NCBI RefSeq assembly: GCF_011764545.1
Contig: NZ_AP022870.1
Location: forward strand, 9,120,001 to 9,184,000
Reading direction: 5' to 3'
Source: Phytohabitans flavus
GTDB taxonomy: Bacteria > Actinomycetota > Actinomycetes > Mycobacteriales > Micromonosporaceae
Length of the DNA stretch: 64,000 nt
The position numbers were made by a program, and so were the translations under genes. The notes beneath the pieces are model-generated. The model did no database searches. It saw only the letters and a list, made by a program, of their open reading frames with translations, and was not told where the DNA came from. Positions 52,392-62,103 of this stretch are shown here, piece by piece (the stretch's first letter is position 1; the number at the start of each line of letters is the position of its first letter).

Positions 52392-53151
52392 GCGTTCCTC
52401 CAAGATGGTCGACGATAAGCGCGGTAACCACGTCGACCTGCTCCACATTGGCCAGATGGGCGGCGTCGCGCACCAGCGCGAGCCGCGCGCCGGGTACCGC
52501 CGCCGCGATGTCCGCGCCGTGCGAGGGGAGGATCGCCGGGTCGTCCGCGCCGTGCAGGACAAGCGTGGGCGCGCCGATCCGGGGTAGCGCGCTGGTGAGG
52601 TCGAGCGTCTCGATGGCCCCGCAGCAGGACGCGTATCCCTCGGTGGGCGTGGCGGCGAGCATCGCGCGCAGGCGGGCGACCAGGCCGGGCTGGCGGGACG
52701 CGTACTCCGGCGTGAGCCACCGGCTCACCACCAGGTCGGCGATCGCGCCAGTGCCCTCCGCCCGCACCGTGGCCGCGCGGTGCGCCCACGACTCGGGCGC
52801 GTCCGGCCGGGCCGAGGTGCAGCACAGTACGAGCCGGTCGATCCGCTCCGGAGCGTGCGCGGCGAGCCACATGCCGACCATGCCGCCCAGGGAAAGGCCG
52901 CAGAAATGGGCCCGCGCCACGCCGAGCCCGTCGAGCAGCGCGAGCACGTCGCTGCCCAGATCCCCGATTGTGTACGGCCCCGGGGGCACCGCCGAGCGGC
53001 CGTGCCCGCGGGTGTCGAAGCGGACCACGCGGTACCGCTCGGCCAGCGCGGGCAGCTGCGGCTCCCACATGTCCACGGTGGTGCCGAGCGAGTTCGCCAG
53101 TACCAGCACCGGCGCATCGGGCGGACCGTCCACGATGGAGTACAGCGTCAT
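52384..53151 (-). CDS. pcaD: 3-oxoadipate enol-lactonase
   Basis: 255 residues; alpha/beta-hydrolase that opens the enol-lactone to beta-ketoadipate. Oxyanion region VLANSLGTTVDMWEPQLPAL; nucleophile Ser in FCGLSLGGMVGMWLA; later Asp in LVLHGADDPAI and His in VRDAAHLANVE. All of the triad is present. It overlaps pcaB by 4 bases upstream and pcaC by 8 downstream. Confidence 0.94.
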   Translation of the reverse strand: MTLYSIVDGPPDAPVLVLANSLGTTVDMWEPQLPALAERYRVVRFDTRGHGRSAVPPGPYTIGDLGSDVLALLDGLGVARAHFCGLSLGGMVGMWLAAHAPERIDRLVLCCTSARPDAPESWAHRAATVRAEGTGAIADLVVSRWLTPEYASRQPGLVARLRAMLAATPTEGYASCCGAIETLDLTSALPRIGAPTLVLHGADDPAILPSHGADIAAAVPGARLALVRDAAHLANVEQVDVVTALIVDHLGGTRE

Positions 53152-54449
53152 GCCTGCTCCCCGTGCCGCTTGAGTGCCCGGTCAGTCAGCGCGGGCGCGG
53201 CGCCGACATAGGACGCCGGGTCGAGGAGCGAGGCGAGCTGGTCCGGGTCGAGGTGCCCGGCGAGTGCCTCGGCGAGCGGCCGGCCGCTGGCGACCGCCTC
53301 GCGGACCAGGTCGTGCGCCTCGCTGGCACCGACCTTCGGCGCGAGCGCGGCGCTGACCCGCTCGGCCAGCAGTGCCCCGCCGGTGAGGTCGAGGTTGGCC
53401 CGCATCCGGGCGGTGTCCGCCCGCAGGTACGGCAGGCACCGCGCCAGCCACTGCGCCGCCGAGCCGGTCGCCCGCAGCAGCGCGGTGAACGGCGCCCACT
53501 CCGCGTGCCAGGCGCCGGCCGCCCGCTGGTGCTCGTGTCCCATGGACCCCAGCAGCGTGGCGACGAGGCCGGGCGCCCGGGCCGCGCCGGCGCGGGCCGA
53601 GATCGCGGCGACCGGGTTTCGCTTGTGCGGCATGCTCGACGAGCCGCCCGGCTGCCCTTCGGCGAGCTCACCCACCTCGGTCTGGGCGTAGAGCACGACG
53701 TCGCCGGCCACCTTACCGATGACGCCGCAGGCCGTGCCGAGCGCGCCGGCGAGGTCCGCGATCCGGGTGCGGTCGGTGTGCCACGGCAGGGCGGGCGCGG
53801 GCAGGCCCAGCTCCGCCGCGAACCTGTCCACGATGGACGGTGAGTCGAACGCGGCGAGCGTGCCGGCCGCGCCGCCGAGCTGGACCGCCAGGCCGGTGGC
53901 CCGTACGGCGGCGAGGCGGTCGGCCGCGCTGTCCAGCGCGGTCAGCCACCCGGCGGCGACAAGCCCGAACGTCGTTGGCAGCGCCTGCTGTAGCAGCGTG
54001 CGCGCGGCGACCGGCGTGTCCCGGTGCGCCTCGGCGAGGTGAGCCGCGGCAGCCGACGCCACGGCCATGTCCGCCAGGATCAGGCCGAGCGCCTCCCGTG
54101 CGATGAGCATCGCGGCCGAGTCGAGGATGTCCTGGCTTGTCGCGCCGCGGTGCACGTGTTGGGAAGCGGCGGGAGAGACGGCGGCACGGAGCGCGCGGAC
54201 CAGCGGTACCACCGGATTGCCGGACTCCGCCGCGGCCGAACCGAGCGCGGCGATATCCAAGCGATTGGCCGCGGCCCTGATCTCTTCCGCCACCTCCGGT
54301 GGCGTGCCGCCGGCGCGGGCGAGCGCCGCCTCGACGTCGAGCATCGCCCGCAGCCAGGCCGCATCACCCGTCGCCGCGCGTATTGGACCGGCGGCGAGCA
54401 CGCCGTCGAAGAGGCCAAGCGGCTCAGACGGCGAAGAAGACGGTCTCAT
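53148..54449 (-). CDS. pcaB: 3-carboxy-cis,cis-muconate cycloisomerase
   Basis: 433 residues of the fumarase/aspartase superfamily. The superfamily signature is GGSSSMPHKRNP, with the earlier HVHRGATSQDILDSAAM box. It cyclises carboxymuconate to gamma-carboxymuconolactone. The start at 54449 overlaps pcaG by 26 bases; a start a few codons downstream is possible. An ATGA overlap leads to pcaD. Confidence 0.94.
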   Translation of the reverse strand: MRPSSSPSEPLGLFDGVLAAGPIRAATGDAAWLRAMLDVEAALARAGGTPPEVAEEIRAAANRLDIAALGSAAAESGNPVVPLVRALRAAVSPAASQHVHRGATSQDILDSAAMLIAREALGLILADMAVASAAAAHLAEAHRDTPVAARTLLQQALPTTFGLVAAGWLTALDSAADRLAAVRATGLAVQLGGAAGTLAAFDSPSIVDRFAAELGLPAPALPWHTDRTRIADLAGALGTACGVIGKVAGDVVLYAQTEVGELAEGQPGGSSSMPHKRNPVAAISARAGAARAPGLVATLLGSMGHEHQRAAGAWHAEWAPFTALLRATGSAAQWLARCLPYLRADTARMRANLDLTGGALLAERVSAALAPKVGASEAHDLVREAVASGRPLAEALAGHLDPDQLASLLDPASYVGAAPALTDRALKRHGEQA

Positions 54450-54972
54450 CGTCGCCCTGCAAGCGGATGTCGAACCGGTAGCCGGTCTCGTCAGGTACCG
54501 CCAGCAGCGTCGCGCGCCGGTTCTCGGGCACGCCGGTCAGGATCGCGTCGGTCGCGTTCGCCGCTTCCTCGTCGGCGAAGTACACCCGCGTCACGACCCG
54601 GTGCAGCAGCCCGCGCGCGAAGACCGACACGTCGATGTGCGGAGCCTGCGGTGCCCCGTCCGGACCGGGCACCGCGCCGGGCTTGAGCGTGCGGATCCAG
54701 TACCGTCCACTGTCGTCGGTGGGGCAGCGGCCGAAGCCGCGGAAGCCGGAGACCGCGCCGCGCGGGTCGTCCGGGTGGTCGAAGCGGCCAGCGGGATCGG
54801 CCTGCCAGGTCTCGACGAGCGCGTCGGGAATCGGGTCGCCGGCGCCGTCAGTCACCACGCCGTGCAGCCGGAACGCGCCCGGGACGCCCTCGGTGACCAC
54901 GTCCGGCCCGTCCGGCCAGGGCAGGCCGATCGACAGGTACGGCCCGACAGTCTGCGACGGGGTGTACGTCAC
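54424..54972 (-). CDS. pcaG: Protocatechuate 3,4-dioxygenase, alpha subunit
   Basis: 182 residues of the intradiol dioxygenase fold: TPSQTVGPYLSIGLPWP at the N-terminus, VETWQADPAGRFDHPDDPR and PHIDVSVFARGLLHRVVTRV. The alpha subunit lacks the full iron-ligand set, as expected. GTG start overlaps the pcaH stop by 4 bases, keeping the two subunits in equal supply. Confidence 0.95.
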   Translation of the reverse strand: MTYTPSQTVGPYLSIGLPWPDGPDVVTEGVPGAFRLHGVVTDGAGDPIPDALVETWQADPAGRFDHPDDPRGAVSGFRGFGRCPTDDSGRYWIRTLKPGAVPGPDGAPQAPHIDVSVFARGLLHRVVTRVYFADEEAANATDAILTGVPENRRATLLAVPDETGYRFDIRLQGDDETVFFAV

Positions 54973-55688
54973 GACTCCTCCATCGGGGTCGCCTCGCGTC
55001 CACGTAGGACGATGTCGAACTCGAAGCCCAGCGCCCACTCCTCGACCGTGGCGGAGAGGTCGAAGCGGGACACCATGCGGTGCCGGGCCGCCTCGGGCAC
55101 GGAGTTGTAGATCGGGTCGTAGGGGAAGAGCGGGTCGTCCGGGAAGTACATCTGCGTGACGAGCCGCTGGGTGAACGCCCGACCGAAGAGCGAGAGGTGG
55201 ATGTGCGCCGGCCGCCACGCGTTGTGGTGGTTGCGCCACGGGTACGCGCCCGGCTTGATCGTGACGAACCTGTACCGCCCCAGCGAGTCGGTCAGCACCC
55301 GCCCCACGCCCGTGAAGTGCGGATCGAGCGGGCTGTCGTGCTGGTCCCACTTGTGCAGGTAGCGCCCGCCCGCGTTGGCCTGCCACACCTCGACGAGCGT
55401 GTCCGGCACCGGGCGGCCGTCGCTGTCCCGGACCTGCCCGTGTACGACGATCCGCTGCCCCTGCGCCTCTCCGCCGGCATGCCGGGTGAGGTCGGAGTCG
55501 GCCGCGGTGACCCGCCCCTCGCCGAGCAGCGGCCCGGTCACCTCGGTCAGCGTGTGTGGCAGCAGCAGCGGGGCCTGGCTCGGCGCGCGCAGCATGGTCG
55601 ACTTGTAGTCGGGCGAGCGCAGGGGCGGGTGGGCGTCGGCGTCGTCCCGGCGGTACCCGGGCACCACCAGCCGGTCGGCGGTCGTCAT
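54969..55688 (-). CDS. pcaH: Protocatechuate 3,4-dioxygenase, beta subunit
   Basis: 239 residues; carries the catalytic iron. Intradiol ligands are in the stretch RYRFVTIKPGAYPWRNHHNA (Tyr residues) and WRPAHIHLSLFG (two His). It opens protocatechuate to 3-carboxy-cis,cis-muconate. ATG 55688 is preceded by AGGAGG at 8 bases. The upstream 66-base gap to pcaJ holds a short duplication. Confidence 0.95.
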   Translation of the reverse strand: MTTADRLVVPGYRRDDADAHPPLRSPDYKSTMLRAPSQAPLLLPHTLTEVTGPLLGEGRVTAADSDLTRHAGGEAQGQRIVVHGQVRDSDGRPVPDTLVEVWQANAGGRYLHKWDQHDSPLDPHFTGVGRVLTDSLGRYRFVTIKPGAYPWRNHHNAWRPAHIHLSLFGRAFTQRLVTQMYFPDDPLFPYDPIYNSVPEAARHRMVSRFDLSATVEEWALGFEFDIVLRGREATPMEES

Positions 55689-55703
55689 GATCGCTCCCTC
55701 CTC

Positions 55704-55769
55704 ACCTGTCAAATCCTGCCGTTCCAGCCCTGCCGTCCCAGCAGGCGGAACCTGTCAATCCTGCCGTTC
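55704..55769 (-). repeat. Duplicated end of pcaJ
   Basis: A 20-bp segment at the pcaJ stop (55750-55769) recurs at 55704-55724 with one extra base; CCTGC/GCAGG hairpins sit at 55729-55745 and 55760-55776. Period about 46 bp; it fills the pcaJ-pcaH gap. Confidence 0.7.
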
Positions 55770-56506
55770 GAGCAGGCGGAGCGTGGACAGCTCGGTCGGG
55801 CTGGGGACGGGCGTGACGCTCAGCTCCGGCGCGACGGCCAGCGGCCAGCCGGTGGCCGCCACCGCGCTCGCCGGCTCGACGCCTGGGTGCACCCGGGTGA
55901 GCGTCAGCTCGGCGGTCTCCGGGTCGGGCTCCAGCACACCGAGGTCGGTGATGACCAGGACCGGCCCACGGCCGGTGAGGCCCAGCTTGGCGCGGTCGCC
56001 CGGTCCGTGGCCGAAGCCGACCGAGGTGACGAAGTCGACCCGCTCCACGAACGTACGCGGGCTGTGCTTGACGATCACGATGACCTCGCGGCAGGACGCC
56101 GCGATCTCCGGGGCGCCGCCCGCGCCGGGCAGCCGTACCCCGGGTCCCGGTAGTCGTCGCCGATCACCGTCGTGTTGATGTTGCCGTAGCGGTCGATCTG
56201 CGCCGCGCCGAGGAAGCCGACGTCGACCCGGCCGGGCTGGAGCCAGTAGTTGAAGATCTCCGGCACCGGGACGACCGCGTCGGCGGTCTCGGCCAGCACA
56301 CCGTCGCCGATGGAGAGCGGCAGCCGGTCCGGCTTCGCGCCGATCGTGCCGGACTCGTAGATGAGCACGAGGTCGGGCGCGTGGGTACGGCGGGCCAGGT
56401 TGGCGGCGGTGCTCGGGCGGCCGATGCCCACGAAGCACCGGTCGCCGTCGCGCAGCGCCCGGGCGGCGGCGACCGTCATCATCTCGTCGGCGGTCCAGGT
56501 CCTCAT
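55755..56506 (-). CDS. pcaJ: 3-oxoadipate CoA-transferase, beta subunit (one apparent frameshift)
   Basis: 250 residues corrected; family I CoA transferase. Visible: TADEMMTVAAARALRDGDRC, FVGIGRPSTAANLARRTHAP, LVLIYESGTIGAKPDRLPLS and GFLGAAQIDRYGNINTTVIG. One base is missing in the C-run 56138-56141 (+ strand); restoring it gives RDPGVRLPGAGGAPEIAASC. It activates beta-ketoadipate with CoA from succinyl-CoA. ATG overlaps pcaI (ATGA). Confidence 0.88.
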
Positions 56507-57321
56507 GTCGCCGGTACCCGATTCAGCACGTGCTCTTCCAACCATGCGGCGAACGCCTCCCGGTCCCGGCTGATCGCGTCCCAGGCCTGGTAGTAGTCGT
56601 TGTCCCGCTCGCTGTAGCCCATCGCGTACGACGGGTGGGCGCCGCCGGGCACCTCGGCCACGTACGTGACCGCCCAGCTCGGCAGGACCACCGCGCCGGG
56701 CCGTGGATCGAGCTCGTCGACGATCTCCTCCACCGTCACCAGCGACCGGCGCGCGGCGAGCACGACCTCCTTCTGTACCCCGGTGATGCCCCACATCTGC
56801 ACGTTGCCCGCGCGGTCCGCGCGCTGGGCGTGCACGATGCCGACGTCCGGGTTGAGGGCCGGCACCGCGGTCAGCACCTCGCCGGTGAACGGGCAGGTGA
56901 TCTGCTTGATGGTCGCGGTGTGCGCGGGCAGGTCGGTGCCGGCGTACCCGCGCAACACCGCGAACGGCAGCCCGGAAGCGCCGGCCACGTACCGATTGGC
57001 CATGCCCGCGTGGCTGTGCTCCTCGATCTCCAGGGGAGCGGGCCAGCGGCGCTGCACCGCGTCGCGAAAGCGGTGCAGCGAGCCGACGCCGGGGTTGCCG
57101 GCCCAGGAGAAGACCAGCTTGCGCGCACAGCCGGCGCCGATCATCTGGTCGTAGACGATGTCCGGCGTCATCCGGATCAGGGTGAGGTCGCGGCGTCCCT
57201 GCCGGATGATCTCGTGGCCGGCGGCGACCGGGATCAGGTGCGTGAAACCCTCCAGGGCCACGGACCCCCCGTCGCGTACCAACTCGGCGATCGCTTCGGG
57301 CAGCGTGGCTATGACCCCCAT
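56503..57321 (-). CDS. pcaI: 3-oxoadipate CoA-transferase, alpha subunit
   Basis: 272 residues. Alpha-subunit features are DGGSVALEGFTHLIPVAAGH, RKLVFSWAGNPGVGSLHRF, EEHSHAGMANRYVAGASGLP and DVGIVHAQRADRAGNVQMWG. It resembles the CatI/PcaI type of actinobacteria; glutaconate CoA-transferase-like enzymes are close relatives, so the precise acid rests on context. First gene of the leftward operon; AAGGAAGG lies 5 bases before ATG 57321. Confidence 0.88.
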   Translation of the reverse strand: MGVIATLPEAIAELVRDGGSVALEGFTHLIPVAAGHEIIRQGRRDLTLIRMTPDIVYDQMIGAGCARKLVFSWAGNPGVGSLHRFRDAVQRRWPAPLEIEEHSHAGMANRYVAGASGLPFAVLRGYAGTDLPAHTATIKQITCPFTGEVLTAVPALNPDVGIVHAQRADRAGNVQMWGITGVQKEVVLAARRSLVTVEEIVDELDPRPGAVVLPSWAVTYVAEVPGGAHPSYAMGYSERDNDYYQAWDAISRDREAFAAWLEEHVLNRVPAT

Positions 57322-57350
57322 ACGACCTTCCTTGGTTCTGTGCGGTGCAA

Positions 57351-57492
57351 GAACTTTAGTTCGCAATCCGCACGCTACGGCCGTCCAGGGGCAGTGTCAA
57401 CGCACCAACCCCGTTGCCCAACCGAGACATTGACGTGAGTACCGTCACGTCGTACGTTCACGATAAGAACCCTCGTTCGTATGTCGCACGAA
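57351..57492. promoter_or_regulatory. Divergent pca/transporter control region with three inverted repeats
   Basis: GAACT-TT-AGTTC at 57351-57362 (near the pcaI start); GACGTGA-N6-TCACGTC at 57432-57451 (perfect 7-bp arms); TTCGT-N7-ACGAA at 57476-57492 (just before the transporter start). They are candidate sites for the IclR protein, which could control both directions. Confidence 0.45.
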
Positions 57493-57507
57493 TCTCACGG
57501 AGGTCCC

Positions 57508-58470
57508 ATGCGCCGGTCCTTCGCACTTCTCTCCGTGGCTGCCGCGCTGGTCGGCGCCACGGCATGCGGGTCGTCCGACTCCCCGTCGACGCCCGCCGAC
57601 GAAGGCTCCACCAAGGTCACCGTTGGCGTCATCCCGATCGTCGACGTAGCGCCGATCTATCTCGGCAAGGAGAAGGGCTTCTTCGCCAGCCGCGGCATCG
57701 ACCTCGTCATGGAGAGCGGCCAGGGCGGCGCCGCCATCGTGCCCGGGGTGCTGAGCGGCCAGTTCCAGTTCGGCTTCAGCAACGTGACGTCGCTGATGAT
57801 CGCCCAGACCAAGGGCGTGCCGATCAAGGTCGTGGCCAACGGGGTGGCCTCGACCGGCGAGGAGGGCGCCGACTTCGGCGGCGTCGCGGTGCGGGCGGAC
57901 AGCCCGATCCAGTCCGCCAAGGACCTCGCCGGCAAGAAGGTCGCTGTCAACACCCTCCAGAACATCGGCGACACCACCGTCCGCGAGTCCGTGCGCAAGG
58001 CAGGCGGCGACCCCAGCACGATCAGCTTCGTCGAGATCGGCTTCCCGCAGATGCCGGCCGCGCTGGCCGGCGGCCAGGTCGACGCGGCGTGGGTCGTCGA
58101 GCCATCCCTTTCGGTCGTCAAGTCGCAGGGCGGCCGGGTCGTCGCGTGGAACTACGTGGATGCCGCACCCGATCTCACCGTCGCCACCTACTTCGCCTCG
58201 ACCAAGCTCATGCAGGAGAACGCCGACCTGGTGCGCCGCTTCACCGAGGCGATGAACGAGTCGCTGACGTACGCCGCCGCGCATGGCGACGAGGTGCGGC
58301 AAGTGCTGGGCACGTACACCCAGATCGACCAGAAGACCCGCGACGCGATGACGCTGCCGCAGTGGCCGACCGAGATCAACAAGGCGTCGATCGAGACGCT
58401 GGCGACGCTGGGCAAGAACGACGGCGTCTTCGGCGACAAGACGCCCGACCTCACCGCGCTGCTGCCGTGA
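57508..58470 (+). CDS. ABC transporter substrate-binding lipoprotein (NitT/TauT/SsuA-like)
   Basis: 320 residues. Lipoprotein signal MRRSFALLSVAAALVGATAC with Cys20 as the lipid site. The NMT1/SsuA-like periplasmic fold shows TVGVIPIVDVAPIYLGKEKG, GGAAIVPGVLSGQFQFGFSN and LAGKKVAVNTLQNIGDTTVR. By position opposite the pca operon it probably binds an aromatic acid. GGAGG lies 5 bases before ATG 57508. First gene of a four-gene transporter followed by pcaF. Confidence 0.9.
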   Translation: MRRSFALLSVAAALVGATACGSSDSPSTPADEGSTKVTVGVIPIVDVAPIYLGKEKGFFASRGIDLVMESGQGGAAIVPGVLSGQFQFGFSNVTSLMIAQTKGVPIKVVANGVASTGEEGADFGGVAVRADSPIQSAKDLAGKKVAVNTLQNIGDTTVRESVRKAGGDPSTISFVEIGFPQMPAALAGGQVDAAWVVEPSLSVVKSQGGRVVAWNYVDAAPDLTVATYFASTKLMQENADLVRRFTEAMNESLTYAAAHGDEVRQVLGTYTQIDQKTRDAMTLPQWPTEINKASIETLATLGKNDGVFGDKTPDLTALLP

Positions 58471-59249
58471 CCGGAGTACGGGCGATGCCGGCGATCCTGG
58501 GACTCTCCGGGCTCGCCGGCCTTCTCCTGCTCGTGGAGGTGCTGCCGTACACCGGGGTGGTGTCGGCGGACTTCCTCCCGCCCACCCACCGGATCGCCGC
58601 CGCCCTGGTCGACGAGGTAGCCGAGGGCGCGTTCTGGAGCGCCCTGTGGGACACGCTGGTCGCCTGGGCGGTCGGGCTCGCCATCGCGGTGGCCGCCGGC
58701 ATCGCGGCGGGCATCGTGATCGGCGCGGTACCGCTGCTGCGCGCGCTCACCGCGTCGACGATCGAGTTTCTGCGGCCGATCCCGTCGGTCGCAATGATCC
58801 CGCTCGCCGTCCTGCTCTACGGCACGGAGATCCAGTCCACCCTCATGCTCGTCGTGTACGCCTCGTTCTGGCAGGTGCTGATCCAGGTGCTGTACGGCGT
58901 GCAGGACGTCGACCCGGTCGCCGAGGAGACCGCGCGCAGCTACGGGCTCGGGGCCTGGGCCCGCGTGCGGTACGTGCTGTGGCCCACCGCCCTGCCGTAC
59001 GTGATGACCGGCGTCCGCCTCGCCGCCGCGGTGGCCCTCGTGCTGGCGATCACCGCCGAGCTTGTCATCGGGGCGCCCGGCCTCGGCAGCCGCATCGCGG
59101 TGGCGCAGTCATCCAACGCGGTGCCGAACATGTACGCGCTCATCGCCGTCACCGGCCTGCTCGGCGTCGGCATCAACCTCGCCGCCCGCGGCGTCGAGCG
59201 GCTCCTGCTCTCCTGGCACCAGTCCGTACGCGGGGAGGTGCTTGTATGA
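58467..59249 (+). CDS. ABC transporter permease 1
   Basis: 260 residues, about six membrane segments. The EAA loop that contacts the ATPase is seen in EETARSYGLGAWARVRYVLW. Family: NitT/TauT/SsuC-type. The GTG start overlaps the binding-protein stop (GTGA), and its own stop overlaps permease 2 (ATGA). Confidence 0.92.
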   Translation: MTGVRAMPAILGLSGLAGLLLLVEVLPYTGVVSADFLPPTHRIAAALVDEVAEGAFWSALWDTLVAWAVGLAIAVAAGIAAGIVIGAVPLLRALTASTIEFLRPIPSVAMIPLAVLLYGTEIQSTLMLVVYASFWQVLIQVLYGVQDVDPVAEETARSYGLGAWARVRYVLWPTALPYVMTGVRLAAAVALVLAITAELVIGAPGLGSRIAVAQSSNAVPNMYALIAVTGLLGVGINLAARGVERLLLSWHQSVRGEVLV

Positions 59250-60025
59250 CCAACCTCCTCACGCGGATCGGGCTGGCGCTCGCACTGCCGGTGGTGCTCT
59301 TCGCCGCGTGGTGGTTCGGCACTGAGGGCAGCGACAACTTCTACGTGCCGCCGCTCCGCGAGATCCTGCGCACCTTTCCCGAGGTGTGGACCGGGGAGCG
59401 GATTCGCGCCGACGTGCTGCCCAGCCTGATCCGCCTCGCCGCCGGGTACACGGTCGCGGTGTTTGCCGGTGTCTGCCTCGGCGTCCTGGTCGGCAGCCGC
59501 CGGCGAGTGCGGGCCGTACTGGAGCCGGTGCTGGAGTTCTTCCGGGCCATCCCGCCGCCGGTGCTGGTACCGGTCATCATGCTCTTCGCCGGCATCGGCG
59601 ACACGATGAAGGTCGTCGTCATCGCGGCCGGCTGCGTGTGGCCGATCCTGCTCAACACGGTCGAGGGCGTGCGGGCCGTCGACGGCGTGCTGGCGGACAC
59701 GTGTAGGTCGTACGGCATCACCGGCCCGGCCCGCCTCCGCCACCTCGTGCTCCGCTCGGCCAGCCCGCAGATCGCGGCCGGCATGCGGCAGGCGCTGTCG
59801 ATCGGCATCATCCTGATGGTCATCAGCGAGATGTTCGCGGCCAGCAACGGACTCGGCTTCACCATCGTGCAGTTCCAACGCAGCTTCGCCATCCCGGACA
59901 TGTGGAGCGGAATCCTGCTGCTCGGCCTGCTCGGCCTCGCCCTGTCCGTCCTCTTTCGACTCGCGGAGAGCCGGGCCCTGGCCTGGTACCACGGCCAGCG
60001 CCGCGCCCAGCGTGGCCTGCGGTAG
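59246..60025 (+). CDS. ABC transporter permease 2
   Basis: 259 residues, about six membrane segments. EAA loop: ADTCRSYGITGPARLRHLVL. A second, distinct SsuC-type permease; two different permeases suggest a heterodimeric channel, unlike the homodimeric taurine and sulfonate systems. The ATPase gene starts 18 bases downstream. Confidence 0.92.
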   Translation: MTNLLTRIGLALALPVVLFAAWWFGTEGSDNFYVPPLREILRTFPEVWTGERIRADVLPSLIRLAAGYTVAVFAGVCLGVLVGSRRRVRAVLEPVLEFFRAIPPPVLVPVIMLFAGIGDTMKVVVIAAGCVWPILLNTVEGVRAVDGVLADTCRSYGITGPARLRHLVLRSASPQIAAGMRQALSIGIILMVISEMFAASNGLGFTIVQFQRSFAIPDMWSGILLLGLLGLALSVLFRLAESRALAWYHGQRRAQRGLR

Positions 60026-60043
60026 GCGGAGAAAGGAAACCCG

Positions 60044-60892
60044 ATGTTGCTCGACGTCCGCGGCCTCAAGAAGGTGTACGAAGGCCGCCAGCGCCCGGTC
60101 GAGGCGATCCGCGACCTGACGTTCGGCCTCGACGCGGGCGACCTCGTGTGCCTGGTCGGCCCGTCCGGCTGCGGCAAGACCACGCTGCTCAAGTGCATGG
60201 CCGGGCTGCTCGCCCCGACCGAGGGCGAGGTGCGGCTGCGGGACAAGCGGATCACCGGGCCGCCGCCGGGCATGGCCGTGGTCTTCCAGGAGTACGGCCG
60301 CAGCCTCTTCCCGTGGATGAGCGTGCGGGACAACGTGGAGCTCCCGCTGCGCAACAAGGGCATCGCCCGCAGGCAACGGCAGGACCTCGTGGCCCAGGCC
60401 CTCGCCGTGGTGGGTCTGGCCGACGCGCACCACGCGTACCCGTGGCAGCTCTCCGGGGGCATGCAGCAGCGGGTGGCGATCGCGCGCGCGGTCGCGTACC
60501 AGCCGGATGTGCTCCTGATGGACGAGCCGTTCGCGGCCGTCGACGCACAGACCCGCGCGGACCTCGAAGATCTGATCCGCGATCTGTGGCGAAAGCTGGG
60601 CGTCACCATCCTGTTCGTCACGCACGACATCGACGAAGCGGTCTACCTCGGGCAGCGGGTGATCATCCTCTCCTCCTCGCCCACGGTGGTGCGCGAGGTG
60701 CTCGGCGTAGACCTGCCCGAACGGCGTGACCAGCTGACTACGCGGTCAGACAGCCGCTTCACGGAGCTGCGCGCGCACGTGTACGCGCAGATCCAAGCCG
60801 CCAAACGAGAATCCATGGAGATCTTGGCGACTTTCGGTCGTGCTGGCAGCGGAAAGTCGTCAAGATCGCAAAGCGAAGCGAAGAGTGTGTGA
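60044..60892 (+). CDS. ABC transporter ATP-binding protein
   Basis: 282 residues. Walker A GPSGCGKTTLLKCMAG, Q-loop VVFQEYGRSLFPW, signature LSGGMQQRVAIARA, Walker B VLLMDEPFAAVD and H-loop FVTHDIDEAV are all intact. Nitrate/taurine-type ATPase. A 50-residue C-terminal tail ends Ser/Lys-rich. GGAGAAAGG precedes the ATG. Confidence 0.94.
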   Translation: MLLDVRGLKKVYEGRQRPVEAIRDLTFGLDAGDLVCLVGPSGCGKTTLLKCMAGLLAPTEGEVRLRDKRITGPPPGMAVVFQEYGRSLFPWMSVRDNVELPLRNKGIARRQRQDLVAQALAVVGLADAHHAYPWQLSGGMQQRVAIARAVAYQPDVLLMDEPFAAVDAQTRADLEDLIRDLWRKLGVTILFVTHDIDEAVYLGQRVIILSSSPTVVREVLGVDLPERRDQLTTRSDSRFTELRAHVYAQIQAAKRESMEILATFGRAGSGKSSRSQSEAKSV

Positions 60893-60902
60893 GGAGTAAG
60901 GC

Positions 60903-62096
<1,194 letters not shown>

Positions 62097-62103
62097 CGGT
62101 AGG

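Noticed and set aside
52002..53151. PcaL fusion broken by one missing base
   Set aside because: Frame arithmetic needs two missing bases or one extra base, unlike every other error site, and pcaC has its own ribosome site.
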